Source: Bhargavaea changchunensis
Lineage (GTDB): Bacteria; Bacillota; Bacilli; Bacillales_A; Planococcaceae
Length of the DNA stretch: 64,000 nucleotides
Direction of reading: 5' to 3'
Assembly (NCBI RefSeq): GCF_042665595.1
Contig: NZ_JBHTCT010000012.1
Location: forward strand, 248,001-312,000
Part shown: positions 9,174 to 17,230 of the stretch, piece after piece
Numbering within the stretch: position 1 is the stretch's first letter
Layout: each line of letters opens with the position of its first letter
Position numbers and translations under genes: made by a program
Notes under the pieces: model-generated
Told to the model about the DNA's origin: nothing
Database searches by the model: none
The model's input: only the letters and a program-made list of their open reading frames with translations

Positions 9174-10573
9174 CACGAGCGTTTACCGCCATGATTAAAC
9201 GTTTGCTGCTGCTTATCCGGACGGTAAAACGGCACCCTGAAAAAGACATCCTTGAAGCGGCTCGGATCGAACGGGACAAGTGGAGACAGATAAGGCTGTC
9301 CGAGAGATGAAAGATTCAGCAGATGGATGAACAGGAATAGGGTTCCAAGCACCATCCCGAGGAATCCGAGTGCGGCACTCAGCAGCATGAACGGGAACCG
9401 GATCAGCCTTACCGCCATATTCATCTCAGCGGAGGGAATGACGAAGCTGGCAATGGCCGTCATCGCGACGACGATTACCATCAGATTTGAGGCAAGACCC
9501 GCGCTGACGATCGCATCCCCGATGACAATCCCGCCGACGATGCCTACAGTCTGGCCGATCGGCTGCGGCAGCCTGACGCTCGCTTCCCTGATAAGCTCAA
9601 TGAACAGTTCCAGGATCAATGCTTCCAAAAGCGGCCGGTAAGGAATGTCATTGATCTGCATTTTTACCGTCTTCGCCAGCTCAATCGGCATGATTTCCGA
9701 ATGGAAGCTGATGACGGAAATATAGAATGCAGGCAGCAGGATGGCCGTGAAAAAAGCGACGACCCGGACCATCCGGTAAAAGGAGCCGACAATGATCCGG
9801 CTATTGTAGTCATCAGGTGACTCGTAAAATGCAAAAAAATTGGTCGGCGTGATAATGCTTGTCGGTGAACTGTCTGTTAATAATGCCGCTTTCCCTTCCA
9901 GCAGGCTGTAGATCACACGGTCTGGCCGCTCGGTATTCAGGAACAGAGGAAAAGGTGAATACACCTGGTCCTCAAGATAATCCTCGGTCTGTCCCATGCT
10001 GTAGAACTCCTTGTACGGTATATCTCTGATCCTTTGGCGGATTTGGGCCAGCACATCCGGGTCGATGGCATCCGCAAGATAAAGGATACTGATGTGTGCA
10101 TGGGTGTTCTCCATCCGGAAGCTTTCCATCACCAGGTCCTTGCGCTGAAGCCGTTTTCTGACCAGCGCAACATTGTCGGTGATACTTTCCACAAACCCTT
10201 CATGCGCCCCGCGGACGACCGTCTCGTTTTTCGGCTCTTCCGGTGAACGCTTCGGGGCATTGTTCACCTGGATGCCCAGCATCATGTTGGTCTCCGGGAA
10301 GACGATGACCAGATTGCCGGTGCACACCTGTTCAGCAAGCTTTTCCTCACTGAAGGCCTCAGCCGATGAGGTAGCGGAATTTCCCCATTTCTCGCTTCCT
10401 GCCATCGCCCGTTTCTCGAGCATCTCCAGATGCCGGTCCGCCAGTGCAGTATCGATCAGTGTTGTATAGTAGCAGAGAACCGCGGGGACTCCCGCAACCT
10501 CACGTTCCTTCACTTCAAAGTCCACGGAATGATTAAAATAGCTGTGGATGGATTGCATAAACTCGGCATTCAT
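9173..10573 (-). CDS. GerA family spore germination protein
   Basis: First gene of the germination operon, 466 residues. It has the soluble N-terminal GerA domain (about 1-250) and a C-terminal membrane domain with several helices; diagnostic blocks are LYSLLEG-type (here VIYSLLEGKAALL), DYNSRIIVGSFYRMVR, and QPIGQTVGIVGGIVIGDAIV. GAGGTGA precedes the ATG. The A-B-C order with 1-4 bp overlaps is that of gerA, gerB and gerK operons of Bacillus. The N-terminal domain lacks the long acidic extension seen in some GerAA proteins. Its presence implies endospores now or in the recent past. Confidence 0.94.
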   Translation of the reverse strand: MNAEFMQSIHSYFNHSVDFEVKEREVAGVPAVLCYYTTLIDTALADRHLEMLEKRAMAGSEKWGNSATSSAEAFSEEKLAEQVCTGNLVIVFPETNMMLGIQVNNAPKRSPEEPKNETVVRGAHEGFVESITDNVALVRKRLQRKDLVMESFRMENTHAHISILYLADAIDPDVLAQIRQRIRDIPYKEFYSMGQTEDYLEDQVYSPFPLFLNTERPDRVIYSLLEGKAALLTDSSPTSIITPTNFFAFYESPDDYNSRIIVGSFYRMVRVVAFFTAILLPAFYISVISFHSEIMPIELAKTVKMQINDIPYRPLLEALILELFIELIREASVRLPQPIGQTVGIVGGIVIGDAIVSAGLASNLMVIVVAMTAIASFVIPSAEMNMAVRLIRFPFMLLSAALGFLGMVLGTLFLFIHLLNLSSLGQPYLSPLVPFDPSRFKDVFFRVPFYRPDKQQQTFNHGGKRS

Positions 10574-10667
10574 AATGAATCACCTCTTCAAGGAAGTATC
10601 CGCCCCAAAAAAGAAATTTATTCCTCGATTCGAGTGTGTGCCGATGAAGGCTTGTTCACTACAGCAT

Positions 10668-10723
10668 ACAAAAACCCCCTTATCTCTTCCGGAATTTCCG
10701 GTAGAGACAAAGGGGTGTTTTTA
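10668..10723 (-). terminator. Terminator after the CAP-domain gene
   Basis: A long interrupted stem (CCCCTT, TCTCT, CCGG and their complements around AATTT) lies 35 bases past the stop of the gene at 10758; minus-strand T run follows. Confidence 0.8.
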
Positions 10724-10757
10724 TCTGATCAGTTGACCCTCAAGATATCCGTTCAGC

Positions 10758-11636
10758 TTATTTCTGAATGAACATCTGAGTCCAGTAGTGGCCGTTGGAA
10801 TCGTAGCCGATACCGATGTGAGTGAATTCCGGTGTCAGGATATTCTGGCGGTGGCCAGGTGATTCCATCCAGCCTTTGACGACTTCTTCAGGAGTCCGCT
10901 GGCCCATTGCGATGTTCTCGGCTGCTTTCTTGTAGCTGATGCCGGCAGCCTTCATCTGGTCGAACGGAGAACCATATGTTGGGCTGGTGTGCGAGAAGTA
11001 GTTGTTCTTGCGCATGTCTGCGGATTTTGCCCTTGCCGCATCCATGAGTTTCGTATCTGCCGCCAATGGCTTGAGGCCGGCTTTGGCGCGTTCTGCATTT
11101 GTCAGGTCAAGGACTTTCTGTTCAACTGCACTCAGGCCGGCAGTCTGCTGTGGTGCTTGTTCAGCCGGCTCAGCCGATGGCTGGGACGGTTGCTGTGGAG
11201 CTGGTGCAGGGGCCGGTGCTGCAGGTTTTTCCACTTCCGGCTTTTGCTCTGCAGGTTTTTCAGGTGCCGGTGCAGGCTTTTCTTCTTTAGGCTGTTCCGG
11301 TGCTGGAGCCGGTGCAGGTTTTGGCTGTTCCGGTTTTTCCTCCGCCGCAGGGGCTTCCTGCTTAACCGTCTCAGGCTTTTCCTGTTCGGCGTTCGGTACC
11401 GGAAGCTTGTAGCCATACTGTTTAAGGACTTTCTGGATCAGGCTTTCGATGTCCAATTTGGAGATGTCGTCACCGTTGATACGGATGACTTCTCCAGCTA
11501 CATATGTATGCAGGGATACACCTTCCACGTTGATCTTCTGGAATTGTTCGTTTTCTGTTGTCTGCTGTGCTTGCGCAGTGAGGCCCGGCGTAAGAAGCGC
11601 CGCGCTCATAGCGAGAACGGAAATCGTTTTTTTCAT
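10758..11636 (-). CDS. Secreted CAP/SCP domain protein (YkwD-like)
   Basis: Secreted protein of 292 residues. A signal peptide (MKKTISVLAMSAALLTPG, cleavage near AQAQ) is followed by a short N-terminal region that resembles a SafA/YkwD-type start (INVEGVSLHTYVAGEVIRIN), a Pro/Ala/Glu-rich linker of about 95 residues, and a C-terminal CAP domain at about 165-292 with AVEQKVLDLTNAERAKAG, the His in YFSHTSPTYGSPF, AAENIAMGQ and WMESPGHRQNIL. Role of bacterial CAP domains is largely unknown; many are spore or cell-surface proteins. ATG 11636 is fixed by GGGAGGA; the open frame runs 27 codons further up but without a ribosome site. Confidence 0.9.
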   Translation of the reverse strand: MKKTISVLAMSAALLTPGLTAQAQQTTENEQFQKINVEGVSLHTYVAGEVIRINGDDISKLDIESLIQKVLKQYGYKLPVPNAEQEKPETVKQEAPAAEEKPEQPKPAPAPAPEQPKEEKPAPAPEKPAEQKPEVEKPAAPAPAPAPQQPSQPSAEPAEQAPQQTAGLSAVEQKVLDLTNAERAKAGLKPLAADTKLMDAARAKSADMRKNNYFSHTSPTYGSPFDQMKAAGISYKKAAENIAMGQRTPEEVVKGWMESPGHRQNILTPEFTHIGIGYDSNGHYWTQMFIQK

Positions 11637-11737
11637 TCTCAATTCCTCCCTTCGGCACCATCGTACACGAAGGAGCGGATGCATATCGTTCCAGCACTTT
11701 CCTCCAAGACCAGTCATCCCCCCGGACTATGAAAATA

Positions 11738-11781
11738 GGCGTCCTGCCGGATGATTCATAGGAAATCTCCGGCAGGACGCC
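11738..11781 (-). terminator. Perfect 13-bp stem, probable terminator of the cobW operon
   Basis: GGCGTCCTGCCGG and its exact complement are separated by 18 bases, 30 bases beyond the stop of the gene at 11811. The following minus-strand sequence has only a short T run (TATTTTC). Confidence 0.7.
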
Positions 11782-11810
11782 CGACTATTTCATATTAAGT
11801 GCTGTTGACA

Positions 11811-12065
11811 TCAGAGCATCAGAGACCGATAGAAGCAGATCAGGATTTCCTGATCTTCATCAGGAAGAGCGGAAGAACGAATGCGATCTTTGATTTCAGT
11901 GAACTTGGCTTCACGGCCTTTTCTCAGTCTCGGATGGGTCAGCCTGTCGGCCAGCTCATCTTCGGCAAGGGAGGAGATTTCCTGGATGGACGATGCTTGC
12001 TGCGCTGCCTCCCTTCCCTTCCACAGTCTGCTGTATGCCGAGATCAGACGCTCTTGGTCATTCAT
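11811..12065 (-). CDS. Small conserved-looking protein coupled to the CobW-type GTPase
   Basis: An 84-residue soluble, charged protein beginning MNDQERLISAYSRLWKG; no family recognised and no signal peptide or membrane segment. It looks mostly helical. ATG 12065 lies inside the end of the upstream GTPase gene (8-bp overlap), so translation would depend on that gene; no good independent ribosome site is visible. A start further upstream in the same frame is possible but would overlap the GTPase more. A hairpin terminator follows. Its pairing with a metal-chaperone GTPase is the only hint to function. Confidence 0.65.
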   Translation of the reverse strand: MNDQERLISAYSRLWKGREAAQQASSIQEISSLAEDELADRLTHPRLRKGREAKFTEIKDRIRSSALPDEDQEILICFYRSLML

Positions 12066-12957
12066 CGCCCGCACCCGGGACACGGATTTCGGAGAGCCCT
12101 TCACCGATCAGGACAAGATTTGCCGGCATGTTCATGTATTCCGGAATCCACTGGACCATCCCATATGCATATTGGAACAGCGATGGATATTTGTTTCCCT
12201 CAAGAGGTACATAGCCCTTCATCCGGTATACCGTCTCCGGCAACGACCGGATCCAGTCCTCAAACGCGTCCCGGCCAACCGGCTTGCTGAATCTCACAAG
12301 GCGTGTGCCGATCGGAAGGTGGCTGCCGATGCCCGCTTTCTGCACCGGGATTCCAGCCGGTTTTTGAGTCATGATGCGTAGAGCATCCAGAGGAACTTTG
12401 CTGTTGATGGTTTCCACAATCCGGGCACCGGGATTCAGTGACTGGATGCCCATAACGGCTTCCGCCTTCTCTGAATCCGTCAGCAGGTCGCTTTTGTTCA
12501 GAAGGACGAATCCGGCATGCCGGATCTGTTCAAGGAACAGCATGCGGACCTGGGGTGTCATGCCGTCAGCGGCAAGGTAGCGTCTGCCGTCAGCCACGGT
12601 AACGATTCCCTTCACATCGAGTTTGTCTCCGAACAGCGGTGAATGGACGGCATCGAGAACCTCCACCGGATGCGCAGCCCCGGTCGTCTCGATGAAAATG
12701 ATGTCTACTTCCTCATGCAGCAGAGCCTGCATCTGTGACTCGGTCTTTTCCGAGCCGGTGCAACAGATGCATCCATTCAGGATTTCCTTTAGCGGCACGC
12801 CGTCTTCCACTGCTTCCGAATCAAATGCCAGTTCTCCGAGTTCATTCATGATAACCCCCGGTTTCAGCCCTTCCTCCTTTGCTTGCCTGATCAGCCAAGT
12901 CAGCAGGGAGGTTTTTCCGCTCCCCAGAAAACCGCTCAGGATATACACTTCGGTCAT
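12058..12957 (-). CDS. CobW/COG0523 family metal-chaperone GTPase
   Basis: G3E-family P-loop GTPase of 299 residues, thought to deliver metal ions to target proteins. It has the Walker A GFLGSGKTSLL at residues 9-19, the family metal-binding motif GCICC (NGCICCTG, about 62-69), ETTGAAHP (Walker B region, about 90), and the guanine-specificity motif NKSD near 154. The C-terminal domain is the CobW-C type (VRFSKPVGRDAFEDWIRSLP). No His-rich tail. Zn, Co and Fe are all possible; no Zur site or partner metalloenzyme is next to it. AAGGATGA precedes the ATG. Confidence 0.9.
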   Translation of the reverse strand: MTEVYILSGFLGSGKTSLLTWLIRQAKEEGLKPGVIMNELGELAFDSEAVEDGVPLKEILNGCICCTGSEKTESQMQALLHEEVDIIFIETTGAAHPVEVLDAVHSPLFGDKLDVKGIVTVADGRRYLAADGMTPQVRMLFLEQIRHAGFVLLNKSDLLTDSEKAEAVMGIQSLNPGARIVETINSKVPLDALRIMTQKPAGIPVQKAGIGSHLPIGTRLVRFSKPVGRDAFEDWIRSLPETVYRMKGYVPLEGNKYPSLFQYAYGMVQWIPEYMNMPANLVLIGEGLSEIRVPGAGDE

Positions 12958-12980
12958 TGGTCAGTCATCCTTTCAATGAA

Positions 12981-13012
12981 GCGGGCGGAATCCAGAATGG
13001 ACTCCGCCCGCC
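12981..13012 (-). terminator. Hairpin after the S41 protease gene
   Basis: GCGGGCGGA/TCCGCCCGC stem with an inner TCCA/TGGA, four bases past the stop of the gene at 13017. The T run is weak. Confidence 0.6.
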
Positions 13013-13016
13013 AATA

Positions 13017-14507
13017 TTACTTTAGTTGTTCGTGGAGAATTTCCGACGCTTTCTTCAGCATCGGGTCGTCCTTCTCAATCTTCTTGCGCAGCTTTTCCAT
13101 GAGGGCGAAAGTCGTGTCCCCCTCCAGGATGCCGCTTTCCTCGAGATTGGCTTCCGCCTGGAGTGCACGGACGGCTTCTGCGGTTTCTTCATCAAAGACG
13201 CCATCAGCTTCTCCGGGATCGTAGCCGACTGCATCGAGCATCTGCTCGGCGGAGAGGATGGTCATCGATGTGTCCCCGTCCTGCATCGGAGTTTTCGGAT
13301 CGATATACGGAAGTTTCACGTATTCAGGATAAGCCACAGGATCTGTCGGCTTGATCCCTTTCTCATGGATCCAGTTACCCTCGGGCGTCAGCCATTTGGC
13401 GGTGGTCAGCTTGAGATTCGACCCGTCCTGGAAGTCCTGCGGCGACTGGACGGTGCCTTTGCCGAACGATTTCTCGCCGACGGTCCGGATGTCTGCTGAC
13501 TCCATCAGGGCGCCCGCCAGAATTTCGGATGCAGAAGCGCTGCCTCCGTCAATCAGCAGGACAACCGGCATTTTCACTTTTGTACCGCCGGCCGCATAGG
13601 TGATCTGCGGTTTCTTGCCCTTTTCTTCGATTTGGAAGAGGCCCTTGCCCTCCTCGACGAAAAGGTCCGAGATCTCGATTGCCGTACTGAGGAGGCCGCC
13701 GGGGTTCTGCCGGACGTCGATCGCCATTGCCTTCATGCCATCCTTCTCCATGGTTTCAATGGCCTCAAGAAGCTCATCAAACGTGTTTTCCGAGAAGCTG
13801 GTAATCTGGATGTGGGCGATTTCATCGTCCACCATCTCGGCATAGACTGTTTCGATCGGAATGACATCGCGTGTGATGGTCACATCAATCGGCTCTTCCA
13901 GTCCGGCCCGCTCCACTTGCAGGGTGACGTCAGTGCCTTTCTCGCCTCGGATCAGCGTCACCGCTTCGGTCGAGGACTTGCCCTGCAGGCTCTCGCCGTC
14001 CACTGACAGGATGATGTCATCCGGCTGCAGATGCGCTTTTTCAGCCGGAGAATTTTTAATTGGTGAAACGATCATGATCTTGCCGTTCCGCTCCTGAATT
14101 TCCGCACCGATACCCTCAAAGCTTGAAGAGATGCTTTCGTTCAGATGCTGGGCTTCCGTCTGATCCAGATAATCGGAATAGGGATCGCCCAGGGCATCGA
14201 CCATGCCATTGATGGCGCCGTTCACCAGTTCTTCGTCACTCACGTCTTCGAAGTACTGCTTTTTCACTGCGTCATAAGCGTCATACAGCTTGTTGAACTC
14301 GCCCCGATCGGACTTTGGCGAGACCACCTCGACCACTTTGTCCTCCCCGACCGTCAGAGCGAAGAATGTAACGCCTGCCGTCAGAAGGACGAGACCAAAC
14401 ATGAGCATCAGGAGGAAAAAGGGCTTGATGCGGAGGTAACGTCCCGCGGGTGTCTGCTGATTTTCCTCCGGAGAGTCATTGTTCCGGCCGTTATTATTTT
14501 CGTCCAT
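13017..14507 (-). CDS. S41 family C-terminal processing peptidase (CtpA/CtpB type)
   Basis: Membrane-anchored extracytoplasmic serine protease of 496 residues. Order: a cytoplasmic Asn-rich N-terminus, one membrane helix at about 28-52 (FFLLMLMFGLVLLTAGVTFF), a PDZ domain (about 110-190, with FEGIGAEIQERNGKIMIVSP), the S41 catalytic domain with the nucleophile Ser in GGSASASEILAGA and the Lys in GEKSFGKGTVQ, and a C-terminal peptidoglycan-binding domain (MLDAVGYDPGEADGVFDEETAEAV region). Bacillus CtpB acts in sporulation signalling, CtpA in vegetative cells; sequence alone does not decide. It stands as a single gene between two hairpins. Confidence 0.94.
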   Translation of the reverse strand: MDENNNGRNNDSPEENQQTPAGRYLRIKPFFLLMLMFGLVLLTAGVTFFALTVGEDKVVEVVSPKSDRGEFNKLYDAYDAVKKQYFEDVSDEELVNGAINGMVDALGDPYSDYLDQTEAQHLNESISSSFEGIGAEIQERNGKIMIVSPIKNSPAEKAHLQPDDIILSVDGESLQGKSSTEAVTLIRGEKGTDVTLQVERAGLEEPIDVTITRDVIPIETVYAEMVDDEIAHIQITSFSENTFDELLEAIETMEKDGMKAMAIDVRQNPGGLLSTAIEISDLFVEEGKGLFQIEEKGKKPQITYAAGGTKVKMPVVLLIDGGSASASEILAGALMESADIRTVGEKSFGKGTVQSPQDFQDGSNLKLTTAKWLTPEGNWIHEKGIKPTDPVAYPEYVKLPYIDPKTPMQDGDTSMTILSAEQMLDAVGYDPGEADGVFDEETAEAVRALQAEANLEESGILEGDTTFALMEKLRKKIEKDDPMLKKASEILHEQLK

Positions 14508-14562
14508 GTTGTTTCACCACTTTCAACGCAGGCCCGCCGCCGGTGCGACGGGCCGATATACG

Positions 14563-14590
14563 AAAAGACCGCCACCGTCCGATGGCGGTC
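14563..14590 (-). terminator. Terminator after deoD
   Basis: GACCGCCATCGG/CCACCGT..GGTC type stem (8-bp GACCGCCA/TGGCGGTC arms) followed on the minus strand by TTTTCG, eleven bases past the stop. Confidence 0.85.
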
Positions 14591-14600
14591 AATCCGGTCT

Positions 14601-15302
14601 TTACTGGATAGCCGCTTCGAGGGCGACTTCGATCATTTCATTGAATGTCGTCTGACGCTCCTCTGAAGAGGTGGCTTCTCCCGTCAGGAGATGGTCGCTC
14701 ACGGTCAGTACGGAGAGCGCCTGGCGGCCGAACTTCGCAGCGTGCGTATAAAGTGCCGCAGATTCCATCTCAACTGCCAGAACACCGTAGTCCGCATATT
14801 TTTTATGGTCGGAATCCTCACTGTAGAAGAGATCTTCCGTAAATACGTTGCCGACTTTCAGGTTCAGCCCTTTTTCCCGTCCTGCTTCGTATGCTTTCAG
14901 CAGGAGATCGAAATCTGCCGTCGGAGCATAGTCGATGCCCTTGAAAGTGATTTCGTTAAATTTGGAGTTCGTTGACGCGCTCTGGGCGATGATGACGTCA
15001 CGGACCTTGACATCTTTCTGGATCGCGCCGCATGTGCCCACACGGAACAGCTTCTGTACATCATACTCCTGCATCAGTTCGGTGATGTAGATGGAGATCG
15101 ACGGTATGCCCATCCCGGTACCCATTACGGAAACCCGCTTTCCTTTGTAGGTCCCGGTGTAGCCGAACATGTTCCGGACTTCATTGAACTGCTCGACATC
15201 TTCCAGGAATGTCTCTGCAATGTACTTTGCGCGGAGCGGATCGCCCGGCAGTAGGATCGTGTCGGCGATTTCGCCTTTTTTTGCATTGATGTGTATGCTC
15301 AT
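14601..15302 (-). CDS. deoD: Purine nucleoside phosphorylase DeoD type
   Basis: Cytoplasmic hexameric purine nucleoside phosphorylase, which splits purine (deoxy)nucleosides with phosphate into base and (deoxy)ribose-1-phosphate for salvage. The 233 residues match the short DeoD form: LLPGDPLRAKYIAE at 18-31, MGTGMGIPSISIY near 60, RVGTCGAI near 86, VEMESAALY near 177 and the catalytic Asp in TVSDHLLTGE near 204. It is monocistronic here, with only a weak ribosome site (GCGGGG). It complements nupC, xpt and pbuX elsewhere in the window. Confidence 0.96.
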   Translation of the reverse strand: MSIHINAKKGEIADTILLPGDPLRAKYIAETFLEDVEQFNEVRNMFGYTGTYKGKRVSVMGTGMGIPSISIYITELMQEYDVQKLFRVGTCGAIQKDVKVRDVIIAQSASTNSKFNEITFKGIDYAPTADFDLLLKAYEAGREKGLNLKVGNVFTEDLFYSEDSDHKKYADYGVLAVEMESAALYTHAAKFGRQALSVLTVSDHLLTGEATSSEERQTTFNEMIEVALEAAIQ

Positions 15303-15374
15303 TTAGTCAAACCCCGCTTTCACAAATTCTTTTCCATCATATCGTGTTTTGGGACCGCCCGCAATCACAACACA

Positions 15375-15397
15375 GGCGCCCGCTTGAAACGGACGCC
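15375..15397 (-). terminator. Possible terminator after yozE
   Basis: GGCGCCCG and CGGACGCC form an 8-bp stem with one mismatch and a 7-base loop, six bases past the yozE stop; the T run is poor. Confidence 0.5.
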
Positions 15398-15402
15398 AGA
15401 TT

Positions 15403-15621
15403 TTAGTCGGTCTCCCGATATTCTTCCCAAAGTTCATCAAAAACACGCGATGGCATGTCTGGGTCCGCCCGCTCTTCTAGATAGCGGGACAGCGGATCAA
15501 ATCCGATTTCCGTCTTCGGGAATTCGTGGTCGAGAAATGCTGCTTCAGCAAATGCCGCTCTCGGGTCATCCTTCGGCCCTCCCCGATGGGACATGAGGTA
15601 TTGATAGAATGTCCGCCTCAC
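15403..15621 (-). CDS. yozE: YozE family SAM-like protein
   Basis: A 72-residue soluble protein of the YozE (UPF0346) family, a small helical fold of unknown role. Family features are the N-terminal TFYQYLMSHRG, and the acidic C-terminus PSRVFDELWEEYRE. The start is GTG (RRTFYQYL), with GGAAGG upstream. It lies 50 bases downstream of msrB on the same strand, an association also found in Bacillus relatives, and probably belongs to the same transcript. Confidence 0.88.
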   Translation of the reverse strand: MRRTFYQYLMSHRGGPKDDPRAAFAEAAFLDHEFPKTEIGFDPLSRYLEERADPDMPSRVFDELWEEYRETD

Positions 15622-15671
15622 CGGACCACCGCCCTTCCTGGTTGTTTCACAGATTACCTGAAGGGTTCTGC

Positions 15672-16106
15672 TTATTCACCGAACAGCTTCAGATAGGTTC
15701 CGTAGCCTTCCTCTTCCAGCTTGTCCTTCGGTACAAAACGGAGGGCTGCGGAATTGATGCAGTAGCGAAGTCCGCCCGCCTCCATCGGCCCGTCCGGAAA
15801 GACATGCCCCAGATGGGAGTCGGCGCTTTTACTCCGGACTTCCGTGCGTCTCATTCCGTAACTTGTGTCAAAGTGCTCTGTGACTTCGGTGTCCTCGATC
15901 GGCTTGGTGAAGCTGGGCCACCCGCAGCCCGCATCGTATTTGTCTTTTGATGAGAAGAGGGGCTTGCCGGATACGATATCAACATAGATCCCTTCATCGA
16001 AGTGTGCATCGTATTCATTCTGAAATGGAGGCTCAGTGCCGTTTTCCTGGGTGACTTTATATTGCATCGGCGTCAGTTTCTGCTTCAGATCTTCTTTGTT
16101 CATCAT
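15672..16106 (-). CDS. msrB: Peptide methionine-(R)-S-oxide reductase MsrB
   Basis: Repairs methionine-R-sulfoxide in proteins. About 144 residues with the MsrB signature: AGCGWPSF, the RSKSADSHLGHVFPDGP block, and the catalytic Cys in GGLRYCINSAALRF near residue 117. The zinc-binding CxxC pairs of other MsrB proteins are absent, as is usual for the Bacillus type. Two adjacent ATGs (16106, 16103) follow GGGAGGAG, so the exact start is ambiguous by one residue. It begins one base after the msrA stop, so the two reductases are co-translated. Confidence 0.95.
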   Translation of the reverse strand: MMNKEDLKQKLTPMQYKVTQENGTEPPFQNEYDAHFDEGIYVDIVSGKPLFSSKDKYDAGCGWPSFTKPIEDTEVTEHFDTSYGMRRTEVRSKSADSHLGHVFPDGPMEAGGLRYCINSAALRFVPKDKLEEEGYGTYLKLFGE

Positions 16107-16107
16107 G

Positions 16108-16632
16108 TCACTCCTCCCACATGCTTTCCTGAAATGCTTTTCTGCCGGACCCCGCAAAATAGCGGTTGTAATGTGCCGGATTCTTCAGGTAATAATCCTG
16201 ATGTTCGTCTTCCGCCGGATAAAATTCTTTGGCCGGAAGGATTTTGACAGCGACAGGCCCTTTAAATCGGCCGGAAGCCTCCAGCTCTTCCTTTGAACGT
16301 TCGGCCTCTATACGCTGCTCTTCGTCATGGTAGAAAATCGCCGTCCTGTATGAGGCCCCGCGGTCGTAAAACTGGCCGCCCGGATCGGTCGGGTCGATCT
16401 GCCTCCAGAAAATATCAAGCAGTTCCCTGTACGAAATAACTTCCGGGTCGAAAGTGATTTCAACCGCCTCATAGTGGCCGGTCGTCTCCGAACAGACCTG
16501 CCTGTAGGTCGGATTCGGCACGTGGCCGCCGGTATAGCCGGACACGACGGATTCAACTCCGTCGTATTTATGGAACGGCTTCACCATGCACCAGAAGCAG
16601 CCCCCTGCAAATGTAGCTTTTTCGGTTGCCAT
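16108..16632 (-). CDS. msrA: Peptide methionine-(S)-S-oxide reductase MsrA
   Basis: Repairs methionine-S-sulfoxide. From ATG 16632 (preceded by AGGAGG) the protein has 174 residues; the catalytic motif GGCFWCM lies at about residues 9-15, then VVSGYTGGHVPNPTY, and GHYEAVEI. The second recycling Cys is the one in GCFWC or in VCSETTGHYE; the far C-terminal Cys pair of some MsrA proteins is missing. It starts 10 bases after the YpmS stop and forms a tight run YpmR-YpmS-MsrA-MsrB-YozE. Confidence 0.96.
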   Translation of the reverse strand: MATEKATFAGGCFWCMVKPFHKYDGVESVVSGYTGGHVPNPTYRQVCSETTGHYEAVEITFDPEVISYRELLDIFWRQIDPTDPGGQFYDRGASYRTAIFYHDEEQRIEAERSKEELEASGRFKGPVAVKILPAKEFYPAEDEHQDYYLKNPAHYNRYFAGSGRKAFQESMWEE

Positions 16633-16642
16633 GTGATGCCTC

Positions 16643-17218
16643 CTATTTCCTCGGGATGAGAATCTCCAGTTCGATTTCATCATCAGGAAGATTGATTTCC
16701 TTCGCCCTCACCTGTATGCCGCCGGATACGGGCAGGCGGGAAAGGTCGATAAACAGTTCCTCTTCCTTCGGCCTCACGATCATCCAGGCCGGCAAGCCGA
16801 CCGTATCACCGAGAAGCTTCAGGATTGTGGAAGGCGGAATGGTCAGATTGCCGACCTCCACTGATTTTTGCTTGAGTGACAGATTTCCGTCTTCAAGCAC
16901 CACCGGCTCAAAATGCATCATGACCGGCAACTGTACGGCAAACACCGTCAGTTCGGACACGAGGAGCACATCGTCCTCAAATTCCAGCGTGACCGGAATC
17001 CGATCATTGTTGATCGCTTGCCGGATATACGTATTGGCGATTCCCTCCAGGTCTTCCCGGGTCGCCGTAACGGTGAGTCTGTCCACCCCGGTGCTGGCCG
17101 GCGCGGCCTCAGGGAGCGGGGTCCCTGCGACCGGCCGGCTGATCCAGAAGATGAACGCAAGGACGCCGGTCACGATCAGTGCTGCTAAAAGAAAAAACGC
17201 GATTTTCCACTTATTCAC
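16643..17218 (-). CDS. ypmS: YpmS family membrane-anchored protein
   Basis: Protein of about 191 residues of the YpmS (DUF2140) family, of unknown role. One N-terminal membrane helix (WKIAFFLLAALIVTGVLAFIFWI) is followed by an extracytoplasmic domain with family blocks VTATREDLEGIANTYI, LPVMMHFEPVVLEDGNL and GLPAWMIVRP. The GTG at 17218 is preferred to ATG 17224 because GAGGGGGG ends directly at the ATG and leaves proper spacing only to the GTG. It follows the GDSL lipoprotein by a few bases, as ypmR-ypmS do in Bacillus, suggesting joint work at the membrane. Confidence 0.88.
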   Translation of the reverse strand: MNKWKIAFFLLAALIVTGVLAFIFWISRPVAGTPLPEAAPASTGVDRLTVTATREDLEGIANTYIRQAINNDRIPVTLEFEDDVLLVSELTVFAVQLPVMMHFEPVVLEDGNLSLKQKSVEVGNLTIPPSTILKLLGDTVGLPAWMIVRPKEEELFIDLSRLPVSGGIQVRAKEINLPDDEIELEILIPRK

Positions 17219-17230
17219 CGGCATCCCCCC

